A DNA stretch of 64,000 nucleotides from Botryococcus braunii (lineage: Eukaryota; Chlorophyta; Trebouxiophyceae), in contig KV908513.1 in the NCBI GenBank assembly GCA_002005505.1, positions 214,848 through 278,847 on the forward strand, in the 5' to 3' direction. Of the stretch, positions 35,801 to 47,010 are shown piece after piece (position 1 is the stretch's first letter; each line of letters opens with the position of its first letter). Made by a program: the position numbers and the translations under genes. The notes beneath the pieces are model-generated. The model saw only the letters and a list, made by a program, of their open reading frames with translations, made no database searches and was not told the origin of the DNA.

Positions 35801-38040
35801 GCAGAAGATGCAGGAGGGGGTCAGGTTCCAGGGGAAGTCTCAACATAGACTTCCCCCAGGAACCACCCTCACAAGGGATCAGCGTTATGAACAGCGCCAG
35901 GCTAGGAGGGACGTAGTAGGGGTCCCCATGCATGACCCTGGCTCAGGCCAGGTACTTGTGAGTGAGCCACCCTCGGTAGGTCTCCCTGATTTGCAGAGGC
36001 AGGTTGAGACAGGGGAGGCTATGCTTGGAGAAGATGTTAGCGAGAAGAGTAGTGGGCTAGAAGTGCCAGCAGCAGGGGAAGCACGTAGCCAAGTTGAGCT
36101 GGGAACCAGTCATGCTTATGGGGTGCAGCCTGACACAGTAGGCGCAGCTTAGGAAAGTCAGAGTAGTGTACCTAGGTGTGAGTCCAGGAGAGAGAGAGAG
36201 CTGCTACTTCCACCTGCATTGAGAAAGGTGAGAGATTGTAATGGTGGAGCGCATGAGTCTGGCAGTTCAAGAGAGAGAGTTGGGGAGGGCTCTGGCAGTT
36301 CTGGCTGTACTGCAGGATCTCAACATAAGGTACAAAATGTACCTTATTCTGGGAACCAGGATCAGAGGAATACAAAAGACAACAGTCCCAGGAGTGCTGA
36401 CAGTACTGCAGAGTCTCAGCATAAGGTACAAAATGTACCTTATGTCAAGCTGGGAAAGGTTCACGTGCCATCTAACCTGAGGGAAGCCCAATGCTCCCCT
36501 CAGTGGGATTTTTGGCAACAAGCAATGAGGGAAGAGATGGATTCCCTTGATACCCATGAGGTTCTAGAGTATGTGGACAGACCACATGGACAAAAAGTTA
36601 TTCCTGTCCATTGGATATTCTCCACTAAAATTGATGCACATGGGAATGTTACTCGCTTTAAAGCGAGGTTAGTTGCCCAAGGGTGTAGACAGATCCCTGG
36701 GATAGATGTTGGGGAGGTATTTGCACCCACCAGCAGCTATGGGGCAAGGAGGGCTGTGCTGGCAGTGGCTGCCACACAGAATCTTGAGATCCACCAAGTG
36801 GATATCAAGACGGCTTTTCTCAATGGAGAGTTGGAGGAAGAGGTCTATGTGACCCAACCACCAGGATTTGAGAATGGCAACACGAGGGTTGTGTGCAAGC
36901 TCAGGAAGGCACTATACGGTCTAAAACAAGCCCCACGGGCTTGGCACAAGACCTTGACCGACAAGTTGAGCGGGATGGGGTATAGTGTGTGCAAGAGTGA
37001 TGCGGGTGTATACATCAGGAGGGCCCCTGATGGCAACCTGTCCTTTATTCTTGTTTATGTTGATGATCTTCTCATAGTTGCCAGATTGGTTGCAGAGATT
37101 GAGTGGGGGAAAGAGTTGTTGAAGAAGGACTTCACCATCCATGATTTGGGAGAGGTGAATGATTTCCTGGGGTGTCAGGTCCTACGCAATAGAGTTCAGA
37201 GCACTATTTCCATGAGTTGCACTCCCAAGATTGATGCTCTTGGGGAAAAGTTTGGGGTTGCTGATGATGGGCGTGTGGTTGATACCCCCATGTCCAAGGA
37301 CTTCGTGGCTAGCAGCAGACCCGAGTCCTCAGATGGTTTGTCACATGGGGCAGGTACCCCACTGCCACCTGGTCATCGGTACTGTGAGTTGATTGGATCG
37401 TTGCTATATATTGCCAATACGACCCGGCCTGACATTTCTCAGGCGGTTGGAGTGTTGTCAAGGTATAGAATGACACCCACTACCTCACACTGGAATGAGG
37501 CCATTCGAGTGCTGAAGTACTTGAGAGATACGAGAGAATTAGCTCTTACTCTGGGTGGAAAGGGGCCTGAGCTAGAAGGCTATGTTGATGCCGACTATGC
37601 ATTTGGACCTGGACCACAGGTATTCCACCACTGGCTATGTTCTATCAGTCTATGGTAGTGCCGTGGTTTGGGGAAGCAAGAAGCAGAGCTCAGTTGCTAC
37701 CTCAACTGTGCAAGCCGAGTTTATGGCAGCCGGCCATATTGTGAAGGAAGCCAACTGGCTTAGGGGCTTCTTGGAAGAGATTGGAGCTGCACCTTGGAGA
37801 GTCAAAATTTTCTGTGACAACCAAGGATGCATTTCCAATTTACGGAACCCCCTTTATTCCAAATTCACAAAGCATGTTGCAGTAAGCTTCCACTATGCTA
37901 GGGAAGCTATGGCACTTGGGCAGGTAGATATCCTCTATGTAGAATCTGCTCGAAATGTGGCTGACATTATGACCAAGCCACTTGCTAAGCCCGTGTTTGT
38001 TGGTCATCGTGATTCACTAGGTTTGAGAAGATACACATAA
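32811..38040 (+). pseudogene. Copia-1 gag-pol, broken by a stop and a frameshift
   Basis: The first frame runs from ATG 32811 to TAG 36150-36152. It holds a gag domain, a CX2CX4HX4C zinc knuckle near 33773-33814, a DSGA protease motif at 34119-34130, the HARLGH/CESC pre-integrase zinc site and a DDE integrase core (about 34750-35080). Copia-2 reads CAG where this stop lies, so it is a C-to-T nonsense change. The frame continues (ORF from 36219) through reverse transcriptase with YVDD at 37056-37067. A +1 change near 37600 then shifts it, and RNase H resumes in another frame (37582-38040). An alternative gag start is the later in-frame ATG of MATPAGG. The polyprotein normally supplies all retrotransposition enzymes; this copy cannot make it intact. 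Confidence 0.93.
36290..36450 (+). repeat. Duplicated ~100-bp segment with palindromic core in the Copia-1 integrase-RT linker
   Basis: Two copies about 98 bp apart each contain the palindrome ataaggtac-aaaa-tgtaccttat-like core (near 36322 and 36420). The half-site cataaggtac also occurs twice in each LTR. Copia-2 has the same arrangement at 54985-55110. Confidence 0.7.
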
Positions 38041-38060
38041 AGCATGCAGGCAAGGGGAAG

Positions 38061-38763
38061 TGTTGAGTTGTGAACATACATTATAGAATGCCTTGTGCTT
38101 TAGGTGATCTTCAAATGTACATTATTAGGATACGGGTCCACTATCCACATAAGGTACCTCAAGACACGTTCGGATGAGGTCTATTTCGAACATAAGGTAC
38201 AATCTGATTTAGATTATGCGTTAGCGTGAAAGGACTATTAAAGCTGCGATCACCGCATAGTCGAGCAACTGGTTTGGAAAGATACTGGGCACATAAGGAT
38301 GCCAGTCTTGTTCATGCAGTTGCATGTGTCTAAAAGAGCAGACAGTCGTCAAGGACTGTAGCTGGAGAGGCACGAACTTACGACCTGTCTGCTTGCTTAC
38401 AGGTGCGGTGACGCAGGATGTGTATTGGTAATGTGTTCATGTTTGATTGCTTGTTTGTAAGTGAACCATCTTAGTGGACAATCAAGTCTCCCAAACAGCT
38501 AAGGGACGGAGTCTTGATTGAGTATAGGAAGGTACTTGCTTTCAGCCGTCAGGAGCTTATCCGTGTGTAGATGCTCATTGACAGATCAACATGTAACGGA
38601 ACTGGTTTGGAAAGATACTGGGCACATAAGGATGCCAGTCTTGTTCATGCAGTTGCATGTGTCTAAAAGAGCAGACAGTCGTCAAGGACTGTAGCTGGAG
38701 AGGCACGAACTTACGACCTGTCTGCTTGCTTACAGGATACGCCACTGCCCATAACCTTTTACA
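38061..38763 (+). repeat. Copia-1 3' LTR (703 bp)
   Basis: It matches the 5' LTR, including the two 137-bp internal repeats. It carries T at the single variable position (gattatgcg, near 38216). Confidence 0.95.
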
Positions 38764-40788
38764 TGTTGCGGATGCGCCATCTTGCGGGCCATTGAACGCT
38801 GTGTCTAAAAGCTTTTAGCTTGATCATGGCCAGCACGTGGGCGCACAAGAGCAGAACGCACAAGAGCAGCACGTGGGCGCACAAGAGCAGCACGTGGGCG
38901 CACAAGAGCAGCACGGCGCAGAAGTCCTGCCGGATCTGCCACACAATCGTGTGGCAGATGTGGGAAAGAAGTTATAACGTGGGAAAGAAGTTGTAATTAC
39001 ATGTACACCTATCCAGCCCATAGGGCATGATGACATGTGCACAAACACACAGCGAGGCCTTAACGGAACTGAGCTCCAAGGCGCCTAAGGCGGCGCATTG
39101 GCATGGAAGTTAGGGACGGAGCTGCCCAAAGAGGGGGGGGGGGGCAGCCACTTGGAGCCATGGCACATGGCGGATTGCTGTCCGGGCCTGGAGGGCATCC
39201 TATATGAGTGAAACTACCGCACATTTGTGGGCTGGGTGTGCAGTTGGGATAGGCTTCACTTTTTAGTTTAAATCAGCGTGATTATTGAACTGCTAAAGAG
39301 ACTCAGAAGAACTAGAGAACAGATGTGACCTGCATGCAGGTATACCGTACGTAAGGGCAGCTCGTCCAGGCTTAAGCGCGTCACAGTGAAAGGCAAAGTG
39401 GTGTTGATCGCCGACAGTTGAGTCACAGATGACGCAACGGAGTTTGAGGCGGGAAATCTGCCGCTGGCGAGTGTTGACAGGTCAATATTGATAACCCATT
39501 CAAGGATTACCCATTAATGGGTCAGCCATGAACACAAAGAAACAAGAGACCTCCTAGGAAAGTCCTAACCTTGCAAATGTTGAGAGAAAGGTAATGCAAC
39601 CGTGAACGTTGAAGCTTAAAAGGACGAGCAATGTACAAGTACAACATCAGGGACATGGATGTACCACATTGCAAACTACTCTATGCGATCAGCCCATGCC
39701 GTGCAGAATTGGAGGTCGTCCCACGTGGTGCTTACTAGGCACTCCTTAGGCCAGATTGCGGCCATTGTATACTAACAATCGGGCTATACGTATGGCCCGA
39801 TTGTTTGGCCCCCATATTTTGGAAGTACGGTGCGAGTGCACTATCATAACATTCCTTCCTTACTTCCCACATAGTGGCCCGAAATTGCCTCATATGGCAA
39901 AGTCGAATTCGACGACGTTGTCGATCCTTGGGATTAGGTTGCGGTTGTTAATGTTACATTTGATGCATTCCAGCCCCGTCAAGTGTTTCAGCGGCGGTGA
40001 CTTGGCCATTCTCCATTATCCAGTTATCAGTATTGTTATCCGTGTTATAGCATAGTGTTATTCCAACTAGGTTCTCACATACCGTTGGTTTGTCCGTCTG
40101 CATCTCATCATGCCCTGTGGGCTGGAATGATGTAATTCTGTTCTTTTCTTGGGCCAAGAGCCTTGGCACTGCCAATGGCTGATAGAGAAGATCATGCAGA
40201 AGAATTACGTCAAAGATAGAGGCACCCTGGGTGCTGCTCCCACCACCAATTTCCTCCTCCACCACCAGTCTGCCGTGTGACATGGCGCATGTCACATGCG
40301 CGACATGTGACATGTTCCGAACATGATGGTAGCCCGCGCGCTACATCTGACTTCGACGACTTTGTCCATTGACACAAAAGGGCACATTTGTTAGTGAAAC
40401 TCCATCGCTGTTCCTAGTAATATGTAACTGATGAGATGTAGTCCAACCTTTGGGGGTGATTCTTAAGATGCATGAGAGGAATCTGTAGTGCTGGCAGAGA
40501 CTACTGGAGACGAAGCCAAGGACAAATAGCTTGTGAAATTCCTAAAACTAGTTGTGATTGTGACTTGTGAACTGGTGGGCATACCTCATGTTCTTGTGAA
40601 GCATTGGGTTGGAACTGAAGTTTACATGAAGGCAGACGAGTCCATTCCAATCTACCGGAGTAGTATCATTGATCGTGGTATGCCCAAATACAAGCCATGT
40701 AATGCTGTCTACTACTGTTTATCTCTTTAAATCAAGACACTAATACCACAATTTCGTCTTCAACGAAGGGTGCTCATCAATTCCAACG
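38764..40788. other. Intergenic region with small repeats
   Basis: Holds a 21-bp tandem repeat (cacgtgggcgcacaagagcag, about four copies) at 38834-38913, a foldback-arm-like remnant at 39240-39283 and a perfect 10-bp-stem hairpin at 39775-39804 (acaatcgggc / gcccgattgt). No supported gene. Confidence 0.45.
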
Positions 40789-41484
40789 ATGGACACCGGC
40801 ATGCAAGAAGCTGCAGAAGATCCTGAATCGCACCACTATCAGAGCCAGCAGGTGGCCAGCTTGTCAGGCTTCGAAAGCACGGGGTCTTATCCGGAAGGGC
40901 TCAAGAGGAGGAAGAAGAGAGCGTCTCGTTCATCAACAGGCGACGGCTATTCCGTAACTCAGCACGTTAAATGGAAGCCGATGAAAATTCGATCGAATTT
41001 GGAGTACATAGCTGCTACGTTGGGAAGGAGCATCAATAAGGGGATGATGGCTGTAGCCGCTGCGAAAAAGTACGCAGCAGACAAGAAGCTGGAGGCCGCT
41101 AGGATAATTGCTGAATCCAGAACACAACGCGAAGCCATCCCCGTTGCAGCGCTTCATGCAGGCACTCAAGCCTTTACGGCATGTCTAAACCAAGGCTTGG
41201 ATCCAAGTGCAGCAAGGAAAGCTGCTATCTCATTCATCGAGGTGATGCTGAGCTATGCAAAAGGCTGCAGCGAGGTAGTCGCCCCCGATGCAGTGCTACA
41301 TGCAGGCGCGCAATGCTTTACGGGATGTCTAAACCAAGGCTTGGATCCAAGTGCAGCACAGGAACATGCTCTTTCATTCATCGAGATGATGCTGAGCTGT
41401 GTAAGAAGCTACGGTGAGTCCTTGACAAAAGACACCTACAAAACAATGCATATTGGAATCCACTTCGACAGAGGTACTTTGTAA
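40789..41484 (+). CDS. Unknown repeat-containing ORF (possible first exon to 41413)
   Basis: ATG 40789 opens a 231-codon frame to TAA 41484. A good donor (tacg|gtgagt, GT at 41414-41415) could end the exon inside the frame. The N-terminal part has a basic patch (KRRKKRASR near residues 44-52) that could be a nuclear localisation signal. A helical segment follows, then two tandem 48-residue repeats (DNA from 41146 and 41290) sharing CLNQGLDPSAA and SFIE.MLS. The repeats differ mostly at synonymous or conservative positions, which favours real coding. No family recognised and no downstream exon found. Confidence 0.45.
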   Translation: MDTGMQEAAEDPESHHYQSQQVASLSGFESTGSYPEGLKRRKKRASRSSTGDGYSVTQHVKWKPMKIRSNLEYIAATLGRSINKGMMAVAAAKKYAADKKLEAARIIAESRTQREAIPVAALHAGTQAFTACLNQGLDPSAARKAAISFIEVMLSYAKGCSEVVAPDAVLHAGAQCFTGCLNQGLDPSAAQEHALSFIEMMLSCVRSYGESLTKDTYKTMHIGIHFDRGTL

Positions 41485-41866
41485 TGTAGTGTATGGACAG
41501 CCCTCCAAGGCAAAGTAGAGCATCAAAACGGAAGGCAGCATCACAAGGTGAGCCTTTTTCTCCTCCCTCCACTTTGGATAAGGGGAGGGAGGGGGAGCTG
41601 GATTTGTGACGTCAGCATATTTTTTGAAGAACGTCGCTGTTGGTTGGAAGAGGATGTCATTGTTGCAGCACTGGGGGAAGCGGAAGGAAGGAGGGACTTT
41701 ATTCATCGGTCCGATCGTTGCACATGTTCCTCATGCAAGTAACGAACCGATGAATAAAGCAAAATTTGAAGGGGTCTCTGCTGTGTGGCGGGAATACCGG
41801 CAAGCTCACATGCCTCCCCCTTGGTGAGGGTCTGCAAGTCTCCCAGCATGAGAGCAAGGCTCCGTG

Positions 41867-41867
<1 letters not shown>
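41485..41867. other. Spacer with an inverted repeat
   Basis: A perfect 14-bp inverted repeat (ctttattcatcggt at 41697-41710; complement at 41746-41759) has a 35-base loop. No supported exon. Confidence 0.4.
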
Positions 41868-41925
<58 letters not shown>

Positions 41926-41946
41926 CACACACACACACGCACACAC
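41868..41946. repeat. (AC)n microsatellite
   Basis: About 38 AC units with two G interruptions. Confidence 0.96.
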
Positions 41947-42062
41947 ATGGTATGCAAATGATTGGGAGAGTCCAAAGCGAGAAAATGCCCTGGTACTGTT
42001 TGGCGGCCGTGTTTGCCTGTGCGAACTGCATCTGCATCTGACTTCCTCCCAAGGCCGATGAA

Positions 42063-42312
42063 GTGGGGGGACGGCAGGGGCAGTGGGGGGGACGGCAGGG
42101 GCAGTGGGGCGGACGGCAGGGGCAGTGGGGGGGACGGAAGGGGCAGTGGGGGGAACGGCAGTGAGTGCGGGGGGGGGGGGAGACGGAAGGGGCAATGGGG
42201 GGAATCGAAGGGGCAGTGGGGGAAACGGAGGTGCTGTGGGGGGAACAGAAGGGGCAGAGGGGGGAATGGAAGGTGCAGTGGGGGGAATGGCAGGGGCAGC
42301 GGGGGTAAGGGC
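42063..42312. repeat. 21-bp G-rich minisatellite, about eleven copies
   Basis: Unit: gggggacggcaggggcagtgg with drift. Because 21 is a multiple of three, one frame reads as a Gly/Ala/Val/Thr seven-residue repeat (ORF 42083-42358), but there is no other sign of coding. Runs of four or more G in every unit give strong G-quadruplex potential. Confidence 0.85.
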
Positions 42313-42864
42313 AATATGTGCAATGGGGTCAGCGGCAGGTGAATTGCACCTATTGTGAATTGCAGCTCACCTGCAATGCACAGGAAAGGACGGGAAATGC
42401 CCCACTGTTGCAATGCAATTTTTTGAAGGGAAGGAAGGCGAGTGTTGCAGGGTCTCCTGAGTCCGAGCACACCAAGTACCAGGTGTCCAGCCACCAGCCC
42501 CTGCCTCCCGCTCCCTTTCAAAGGGACTCCAAGCGTCCTCGCCGTTTGACGGCTTCTTGATCCGGCCCACACCAAGTGGTCATGATTGGCGTGGCTTCCT
42601 CCTCCCCCTCCCACAGGGAGCGCAAACTTTTTTAAGCCGTATCCCAAAATGTTTCACCAAGCTGGTATTTTGGATGTCATGTATGATTTAAGCTGCACAT
42701 GGAATGTACATGTTTTGGTATTCAGGTTCGGTGTGTGGTTTGAACAGCCCCCCCCTCCCCCCCCGCTTTGACTTATGTTAGGAGGATGCGGGGGTGGGCT
42801 CTCTCTCCCCTGGTTCATGTCCATAGATGTTTGATGAGAGAGAAGAGGCGTGCATGGGCATGAA

Positions 42865-42867
<3 letters not shown>

Positions 42868-42920
<53 letters not shown>

Positions 42921-42935
42921 GGGGGGGGGGGGCTG
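42868..42935. repeat. (GT)n-G run microsatellite
   Basis: About 25 GT units followed by a run of about 14 G. Confidence 0.95.
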
Positions 42936-44490
42936 CAGTGTGCGTGTGCGTGTGCGCGCGAATGTGTGTGTACAGGCCTGCCCATGTGCGGGATCCGTCT
43001 TCCCTCATGCCGCCCACCAAGGGGGCCCTCCTTTGGGGGGGGGGGGGGGCACAACCATGCCTCCACTCTTTCCCCCTTCCATCCTCTACTCCCCCTTTTA
43101 CCTGCCTGTCTCGAGGGACATATTCAATACCCCCATGCCTCGTCAGAGTGCAAGGGGGAGTCACTGCACAGGCCCCCTCTGGAGGCCAATATCAATGGGT
43201 AGGCAATATTGGATACCCATTAATGGACACCAAGACTTGGGTGAAGTTTTTACTTAGAGATCAGCGAGATCAAGGTAATGAAATCGTGAATGCTGAACCT
43301 TAAAAGGATGAGCAAATCACTTAGCATGCCTTGTTTCGGGTGTAATTACAGTGTCAGAATTTCAGACCGGCTGGGAAGTCTATCTTGCGACTCCGGACAA
43401 CTCAGGATTGTGGTAGGAGTCATGCCATTGCACATTATGAGCAATACCCGTACAGAGTATAAATACAACTCGAGGGATCTGGAACTGAAGAGATAAAACT
43501 TATGTAATCGCGATGTAGAGTCCAGTATGGACAATTGTGTCGAGAACATTGACATTGCAGGACAATTGGAATCCCCATGGTCGACCATGTCAACTTGTTT
43601 TGAAGCATTGTGGCAAGTTGTTCCCAAGCAAGTGCTGTTTAAGATCCCCCGAGGAAAGAGGGGGGGGGGGGGAGGAGGGCAATGCAAAAACAGTGAGCTT
43701 GCGATAGAAGATGGGAGAGTTGAGTATCTGCATGGGACGTTGGAAACTTAGTCACGACAAGGTTTGGATTGTTAAAGGCATGCATATTGGTGTTTGCTAC
43801 CTGCAACTTGCAAGCGGGGCACTAGTGAGTTTAACAAAAATTAAAAGAAGAACCAGCTTTGTAATCTTTTTGCCCATTTTGCGTCATTGTTGTTTGAAAT
43901 TTGGACATGGCCTGCAAACGTCGTATGAGTCAAAACAGTCTTCAAAACAAAGAGATATTCCATTATGTTGTCTGTTTTTACAAAGATTAATACCGCGGGC
44001 GGCTACCTGTTTTGCCACCTTGCCCTTTGCAGAAGAGCCAGATATTGATGACGCAAACCCTGGGTGGGCCATCATTTTGGATGGACCTGCACTACAGCTG
44101 CTTGGCAGCCCAAGGGGTTCAGGGCCCAACTCGTTTATACTCAACCCAGTCACAAAGTCATGCGTATTAAATAGATTAAGTTTGGGCTGTTTGGAGGTGC
44201 ACCCCAGAAATCCCGACATTTGTTTGGGGGCCTCTGTTAATCAGTACAGGCTTCCTCTTACAGGACTGTCGCTGATACTGACAGTTGCGGTCAAAGAGGA
44301 AGGCCTCAAAACGCATGGGGAGTACTAATCCAATAGGGCAATTGGCCTCTATCAGAGGAAGAAGACCTGCGAGGAACCCTAGTCAAATGGCGGAATTTAT
44401 ATATGAAGTGTAAGGAGGGGATGAACCTCGTAAGTTAAGTTGCTAAAAAGCACATCTAGTCATGAAGACAGGTAATGTGTAACCTCAATT
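42936..44490. other. Low-evidence region with one long ORF (43711-44328)
   Basis: A plus-strand ORF of about 205 codons is present, but a minus-strand ORF of 111 codons overlaps it and no domain is recognisable in either. A stretch at 43240-43320 weakly resembles 39590-39640 (shared 'gaa.cttaaaagga.gagca'), perhaps an old dispersed repeat. Confidence 0.3.
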
Positions 44491-44499
44491 GATTCCTTT

Positions 44500-45830
44500 C
44501 CTCATTGCTGTGGTCACGGGGTGCAGCCCAGGAAGGCAGGTGAGACTCATGTTGTTGTACGTGGTTGTGTTGTCTAACATGTGTTAACTCATTTCTCTCT
44601 TGTTGTGGTCATGGGGTGCAGGCCAGGAAGGCAGGTGAAACTTCTGTTATTTTAGCTGGTTGTCATGTGTATCGTTCATTGTTTCATTTCTCGATTGCTA
44701 AGGCCAGATGTCGTGCGGCGCACATACCCTCAGGAGGTTGGCAGCCCAACTGCGGCAGCGTTCGCAGTACAAGGAGGTGCTGGTCCTGCTGAACCCTGGC
44801 AGATGGCCCGCGGCCCCACGATGCCCCACCCTTCTGGAGCGGGGAGCGGGGAAGAGGATGCTGTAGCGTTCAGGATCTTTCGGAGGCTCTGGAGAATGCT
44901 GCGGGAGCGAACCCGAGGATGTGTCCAATCTCATGGAGCTTGCAGCCGTGAAGGAGGCCCTCGGCAGATGAGAGGAGGCCTCGTTGTACATGCAACACAT
45001 ACGAGCCTTGGACGCAACGCATGTGCGGATTGAGCCGTAACGCCGCAAGGAGTTGAGGGAGTCGTTGGCTTTCTTGTAATGTGGTTGCTTCCGAAGCCTG
45101 ACGACACGCGTCAACCTGAATGAAACACGAGACTAAACGAGGATGCTTCACATGAATAACGTGGCCCTGGTTGATCGGGTGGTTATAACAATGCGAGAAC
45201 TCTTGCAGAACCTGCTGATATTAAGAAGGCATCGGTCGTGTCCAACAAAGCCCTGGAAGACATGAAACAAGCGATTGCTCTGGACCTGGATTATTCTGTC
45301 ACGCTACCGGGTCGGGGAGCTTTGGAATCCATTTTGTGCAGATACGAATCGGCTATACGAAGCGGAACTTGAGCCGAGCAAATGAGATAGAATTAAACTA
45401 TTGGCTCACTATCCGATAGCTCGGGCACGCTAAGTGGAAGCTTGATAGACCAGAGGCGGCCCTGGCTGACCTAGACCGATGCACCCACTTTGCATCCCAC
45501 CGAAACCCCGCTTCCCGCCTCATTGAACTTGAATTTGCTAGGAGATTTGTTGCTGGACATTGGCAGGCTTCGAGAGGCCCTTGTGGATGTGGACTTTGTA
45601 GCCTCACATGAGCGAGCTCATGCTGACATTTTGTTGGTGACTTTGACGGTCCGCATAGCTGTAATGAGCCAACTTGCCATGCCCGAGGAGGCGCTGGCAG
45701 AACACGTCAAAGTTATCCTTGGGATATCTTCCAATCGGATGCGGTACGATTTGCGGTACGTCAAAGTTATCCTCGGGATGTCATCAGAAATCCTGATAGA
45801 GGGCATCCGCATTGATGCTCGCCGAGCACA
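44500..45830 (+). pseudogene. TPR-like gene copy A (degenerate)
   Basis: The head contains two 97-bp-spaced copies of a 'gtggtca.ggggtgcag..caggaaggcag' segment. An ATG at 44708 then opens MSCGAHTLRRLAAQLRQR followed by a YKEVL-type TPR-like helix pair, stopping early at 44864. Homology with copies B-E continues in shifting frames (PEDVS, LMELAAVKEALG, helices of TPR character) to about 45700. Frame changes and stops make it a pseudogene or a gene with unresolved introns. It is mirrored by copy B. Confidence 0.65.
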
Positions 45831-45845
45831 AATGCGGATGCCCTC
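45799..45845. repeat. Hairpin at the A/B mirror junction
   Basis: Perfect 15-bp arms (gagggcatccgcatt at 45799-45813 and its complement at 45831-45845) with a 17-base loop lie in the spacer between the inverted copies A and B. Confidence 0.9.
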
Positions 45846-47010
45846 TCAGTCTGCTCATGTGAGGCTGTGAAGTCCAAAGCGGCCAAAGCCTCTCTAAGCA
45901 GCCAAGGTCCAGCAACACGGCTCCACACAGATTCATAGAGGCGGGATGATGCAGTAATTTTGGGGGATACGAGGTGGGCGCCCATGGTCCAGGCCTGCCA
46001 CGGCCGGCCCTGGTCTGGCGAGCTTCCATTTCACGTGTCCAAGCTGTTCTAGTGTGAGCCAATGGTTGGGCGCTATCGTTCCCTCGGTACCAATCCGTCT
46101 ACACCGATTCGTATCTGCACACCAGAATTTCAAGGCTCCCCGATCCGTGAGAGTGACAGCGTCATCCGAGTCCAGAGCAATCGCTCGGCGTAAGTCCTCC
46201 TGGGTTCTTACGTAACTGCGCATTGCCTTCTTGGCTTCAGCACGCTCTGCAAGAGTTCTAGGATTGTCGGGATCCACCCGATCAACATCAAACCGGGGCA
46301 AGGTTATTCATGTGAAGCATCCTCGTTTGGTCTCCGAGTTTCCTTCAGGTCAAGGCTTGTCGTCAGGCTTCGGAAGCAACCACATTCCAAGAATGCCAAC
46401 GACTCTATCCCGTGACCCCTTGCGGCGGTACGGCTTGATCCCATGATCCCTGAAAGCGCCATGCGTCGCGCCGCTCCAAGACTATTATGCATTACATTTG
46501 CAAACCAGGCCTCCTCTCGATTGCAAAGGGCTTCCTTCACGGCTGCAAGCTCCATGAGCATGGACACCTCCTCGGGTTCGCGACCTGCAGCGTTCTCCAC
46601 ATCCTCCAGAACCTTAGGAGGATCCTGAAAGTTGCACAGCATCCTTTTCGTCGCCCCCCGCTCCAGAAGTATGGCGGCATCGTGGGGCCTCAGGCCGTCT
46701 GCCCAGGTTCAGCAACTGCAGCGCCTCCTTGTATTGCAAACGCTGCCGCAGTTGGGCTGCCAATCTCCTTAGGGTCTGTGCGCCGCAGGAGATCCTGGCA
46801 TGCACCCAGTGACCACAGCAATCAAGAAATGATATCCTGATGGTCTGCATTGCGCCGCTATTCTGTATCCCAGCTCTGATGTTGTACGTAGAGGGGGAGC
46901 AGTCAAGCATATGCTGCTTGTATGTTTCCATTCGATTATTGTACGGGAATGGGGGGCTATGAATCTTATGTTTTGTACGGGAACGGGGACGCGTGAAGCT
47001 TGTGTTGTTG
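45846..47010 (-). pseudogene. TPR-like gene copy B (inverted, degenerate)
   Basis: Reads on the minus strand from about 47010. It has the LRRLAAQLRQRLQYKEALQL head near 46760, PPKVLEDVENAAG near 46610, LMELAAVKEAL near 46540, and a TPR-like block containing DLRRAIALDSDDAVTL near 46170. Frames shift between blocks. Aligned by eye it is the mirror image of copy A, with tails meeting near 45840. Confidence 0.65.

Larger units (their letters stand above)
31691..38763 (+). mobile_element. Copia-1: full-length Ty1/copia LTR retrotransposon
   Basis: 703-bp LTRs flank a single gag-pol region in the copia order protease, integrase, reverse transcriptase, RNase H. A polypurine tract (ggcaaggggaag) precedes the 3' LTR at 38061. 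A candidate primer-binding site begins tgggcccac at 32399. The 5-bp flanks (attat on the left, tgttg on the right) do not match, so no target-site duplication is visible. The element is nearly identical to Copia-2 at 52671-59749. Confidence 0.95.

Noticed and set aside
32822..36900. Antisense ORFs within both Copia elements (for example 35082-35477 and 54876-55166)
   Set aside because: They are shadows of gag-pol; the sense frames carry all the known motifs.
43711..44328. 205-codon ORF as a gene
   Set aside because: No recognisable domain, a competing minus-strand ORF, and no splice or codon evidence to support it.
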